Source of the DNA: Alteripontixanthobacter sp.
Lineage (GTDB): Bacteria; Pseudomonadota; Alphaproteobacteria; Sphingomonadales; Sphingomonadaceae
Direction: 5' to 3'
DNA: 64,000 nucleotides
NCBI GenBank assembly: GCA_039968605.1
Contig: JBDVPM010000008.1
Location: 496,001-560,000 of the forward strand
In this document: positions 62,176-64,000 of the stretch, piece after piece
Numbering within the stretch: the stretch's first letter is position 1
Layout: each line of letters starts with the position of its first letter
The notes under the pieces: generated by a model
The model's database searches: none
The model's input: only the letters and a program-made list of their open reading frames with translations
Told to the model about the DNA's origin: nothing
Made by a program: the position numbers and the translations under genes

Positions 62176-62210
62176 TTAGGGTAAGCATTGCCGTTGGAAC
62201 GGAGGCTTCG

Positions 62211-62837
62211 ATGATTCTTCACCGCTTGGGGTGGTCTGGCGCAGCGGCGCTGGCCGCTCTGATTTCAGCGCCGGCTCATGCCGACGTGATGGAAATCGAC
62301 GGCGAAAACGCTCGCTGGATAGCGGGTGGCTCTGCTATGCAAGCGACTTGTACGGCGCTGGCGGGTCCGGTGGAACTGGTCGAACTTTCCGCAGATTATT
62401 ACGTTCCCGCGCAGGCGGTTGCAGAATTGCAGCACCATGCCGGATCGATTCCGCCGCAATATCTCGCCAAGGTGCAGGAACTTGCCGCGCGCTTCGATCT
62501 CAGCCCGGCATTGATCGAGGCGGTGGTGTGGCAGGAAAGCCGCTGGCGTGCCGATGCGGTCAGCCATGCCGGCGCGCGCGGGCTGGCCCAGTTGATGCCG
62601 GCCACCGCGCATTATCTGGGCGTGGATCCGGATGATCCATTTGCCAATCTTGAGGGCGGGGCGCGCTATCTGCGCGAACAGCTCGATTTGTTCGATGGCG
62701 ACCTGGAAAAGGCTCTGGCTGCCTATAATGCCGGGCCGGGCCGGGTTATCCGGGCGGGCGGTGTGCCGCGCATTCGAGAGACCCAAACATACGTGGCGGC
62801 GATTATCGGCCGCCTGTCGGATTATTCACGGGAGTAG
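62211..62837 (+). CDS. lytic transglycosylase of the type IV secretion locus (VirB1-like)
   Basis: Protein of 208 residues with signal peptide (LGWSGAAALAALISAPAHA). The SLT domain from about residue 95 shows the catalytic Glu in EAVVWQESRWRADAVS, then GARGLAQLMPATA, LEGGARYLREQL and ALAAYNAGPG. It opens the cell wall for assembly of the secretion apparatus. ATG 62211 with GGAGG is preferred; the frame opens at 62169. virB2 begins nine bases after the stop. Confidence 0.93.
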   Translation: MILHRLGWSGAAALAALISAPAHADVMEIDGENARWIAGGSAMQATCTALAGPVELVELSADYYVPAQAVAELQHHAGSIPPQYLAKVQELAARFDLSPALIEAVVWQESRWRADAVSHAGARGLAQLMPATAHYLGVDPDDPFANLEGGARYLREQLDLFDGDLEKALAAYNAGPGRVIRAGGVPRIRETQTYVAAIIGRLSDYSRE

Positions 62838-62845
62838 AATTCACT

Positions 62846-63148
62846 ATGCGTTCCAAGTTTCGCCTGCCTGTTTTGGTCGCCCTTCTGTCCGCACCCTCGG
62901 CGGCATTCGCGCAGGCCGCGGCAGATCCGCAAGGGTCCGGTCCGATCGTGGCCGCGTTGGGCTGGCTGCAAGGCACGCTGCTCGGCAATGTCGCCACGGC
63001 CATCGCGGTGATGGCCGTCGCGGCGATCGGCTTCATGATGTTGACGGGCCGCCTCAACTGGCGGTTCGGCGCGACGGTGATCATCGGGGTGTTCATCCTG
63101 TTCGGCGCCAGCACCATCGTCGCCGGTATTCAGGGCGCTGCGGGCTGA
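62846..63148 (+). CDS. virB2: TrbC/VirB2-family pilin
   Basis: Protein of 100 residues with a signal peptide (LPVLVALLSAPSAAFAQ) and two hydrophobic helices (LGNVATAIAVMAVAAIGFMM; FGATVIIGVFILFGASTIVA) around a short polar loop (TGRLNWR), the VirB2/TrbC pattern. It forms the pilus subunit. It lies between the transglycosylase and virB3 as in standard virB operons. Confidence 0.9.
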   Translation: MRSKFRLPVLVALLSAPSAAFAQAAADPQGSGPIVAALGWLQGTLLGNVATAIAVMAVAAIGFMMLTGRLNWRFGATVIIGVFILFGASTIVAGIQGAAG

Positions 63149-63155
63149 TCGGGCT

Positions 63156-63452
63156 GTGAGCGACGAAGCAGCGCCACTGGTCCGTCATCCCGTCCACCGG
63201 GCGCTAACACGTCCGCAGATGTTCGCCGGGGTGACGATGAATTTCTTCATCATCAACCTGATGGTGACGGGGGAGCTGTTCCTGATTTTCAAGAGCTTCT
63301 GGCTGCTGCCCGTGCCGCTGATCGTGCATGCCATCGGCTATTTCGCTTGCCTGCGCGAACCGCGCATATTCGACCTGTGGCTGACCAAGGTGAGCAAGTG
63401 TCCGCGGGTGAAGAATTACGACAAATGGGGCTGCAATTCCTATGCGCCATAA
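63156..63452 (+). CDS. virB3: VirB3-family type IV secretion protein
   Basis: Protein of 98 residues with the typical N-terminus (LVRHPVHRALTRPQMFAGVT) and two close membrane segments (FFIINLMVTGELFLIF; WLLPVPLIVHAIGYFACL), then LREPRIFDLWLTK. The start is GTG 63156. It works with VirB4 in apparatus assembly. Confidence 0.92.
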   Translation: MSDEAAPLVRHPVHRALTRPQMFAGVTMNFFIINLMVTGELFLIFKSFWLLPVPLIVHAIGYFACLREPRIFDLWLTKVSKCPRVKNYDKWGCNSYAP

Positions 63453-63482
63453 ACCGAAATTCAATCCGCAAAAGGGCCTGAG

Positions 63483-64000
63483 ATGAGCAAGTGGATCGGC
63501 CCTGCCAGTTGGAGCGCAAGAGAGGCGAGCGCGGGCGACCGCCTGCCTTATGCGCGGCTGGTGGATGAAAACACGCTGCTGCTGCGCGATGGCAGCCTGA
63601 TGACCGCGATGCAGGTGCCCGGCCTGTTGTTCGAAACCGAGGATTCCGACGCGCTGAATGCCCATGCGGCCACGCGCGAAGTGATCTTGCGCAGCACGCT
63701 CGATGCGCGTTTCGTGATGGTGCACCACGTGATCCGGCGGCGGGTAGAGGTCGAGCTGGATGCCCGTTTCGACGATCCACTCAGCCGCCATATCGATGCC
63801 CGCTGGCGGGAACGCCTGGGGTCCGGATCGCTGTTCGTCAACGATCAGTTCGTCACGCTGGTTCGCCGCCCGGCGCGCGGCAAGGCCGGGCTGGCCGATC
63901 GGCTGGCCAGAAAATGGAGCCGCAAGGGCCGCAAGGAGGCCGAAGCCGATCCCAAGGATCTGCGCGCGCTGAAGGCCGCTGCGACCGGCTTGGTCGCGTC
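63483..64000 (+). CDS. virB4: VirB4-family type IV secretion ATPase, N-terminal part
   Basis: The first 172 residues are seen; the gene runs off the window. The N-terminal domain (RLPYARLVDENTLLLRDGSL, MQVPGLLFETEDSDALN, then FVNDQFVTLVRRP) matches the CagE/TrbE/VirB4 N-terminal region that precedes the Walker ATPase. ATG 63483 follows virB3 by 30 bases. Confidence 0.92.
   Translation, partial: MSKWIGPASWSAREASAGDRLPYARLVDENTLLLRDGSLMTAMQVPGLLFETEDSDALNAHAATREVILRSTLDARFVMVHHVIRRRVEVELDARFDDPLSRHIDARWRERLGSGSLFVNDQFVTLVRRPARGKAGLADRLARKWSRKGRKEAEADPKDLRALKAAATGLVA

Noticed and set aside
1-64000. CRISPR arrays
   Set aside because: The only long tandem-like repetition is protein-coding (YadA head repeats); no regular repeat-spacer pattern seen.

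Overview
The window is chromosomal DNA of an alphaproteobacterium. The gene repertoire fits Sphingomonadales, most likely a marine Erythrobacteraceae-type organism: a ybgC-tolQRA-tolB-pal operon, a ligase-associated PdeM phosphoesterase, a (p)ppGpp synthetase/hydrolase, a TonB receptor paired with a surface lipoprotein, and a chromosomal VirB-type secretion locus next to a lytic transglycosylase. This assignment is inferred from gene content and protein character, not from a search.

Bases 1-16,840 are ordinary core genome: the end of a HIT-family gene; the Tol-Pal cell-envelope operon; a J-domain protein; a reverse-strand block with an SDR protein, a PLP-dependent sulfur amino-acid enzyme (behind what looks like a compact SAM-type pseudoknot riboswitch), an SLC13-type anion transporter, a DUF547 protein and infC (apparently starting at AUA); then a small membrane protein with pdeM, hemF, relA/spoT, a cyclophilin and tRNA-Ser(GGA).

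Bases 16,840-about 40,000 are a genomic island abutting the tRNA-Ser gene. It contains two related large serine recombinases (17.2-18.8 kb and 38.8-40.0 kb), both destroyed by frameshifts and stops, the first with its DUF2924 and DUF3489 partners. Between them two 840-bp IS6-family elements lie in the same orientation and bracket a five-gene, same-strand block of about 17 kb: a secreted metallophosphoesterase, a 1157-aa unknown protein with a polyproline linker, a 162-aa protein, a giant protein of about 3300 aa with more than a dozen degenerate LysM-like repeats, and a Tat-exported, probably lipid-anchored tyrosinase. The 162-aa and giant ORFs are in the same frame, separated by TGA-TCG-TGA, and may be one gene of about 3500 codons broken by two small indels. 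I do not recognise this combination as a described system; a giant surface scaffold with a tyrosinase that modifies or cross-links it is a hypothesis only.

Bases 40,000-53,100 hold accessory and surface functions: a 46-aa basic protein, a family-14-type glycosyltransferase, an alpha/beta hydrolase, a membrane LytTR regulator, a secreted amidohydrolase, a decayed IS3-type transposase, and a 1696-aa trimeric autotransporter adhesin transcribed divergently from a CadC-like winged-helix/TPR regulator.

Bases 53,100-64,000 return to core-like content: a CsoR-type metal repressor with a palindromic operator ahead of it and a glutaredoxin-MauE fusion behind it, two PilZ proteins, moaD-moaE, an atypical OmpR-type regulator sharing a strong bidirectional terminator with a TonB-receptor/lipoprotein pair, a small TPR protein, and the start of a type IV secretion operon (lytic transglycosylase, virB2, virB3, virB4) preceded by a convincing PhoB-box-like direct repeat.
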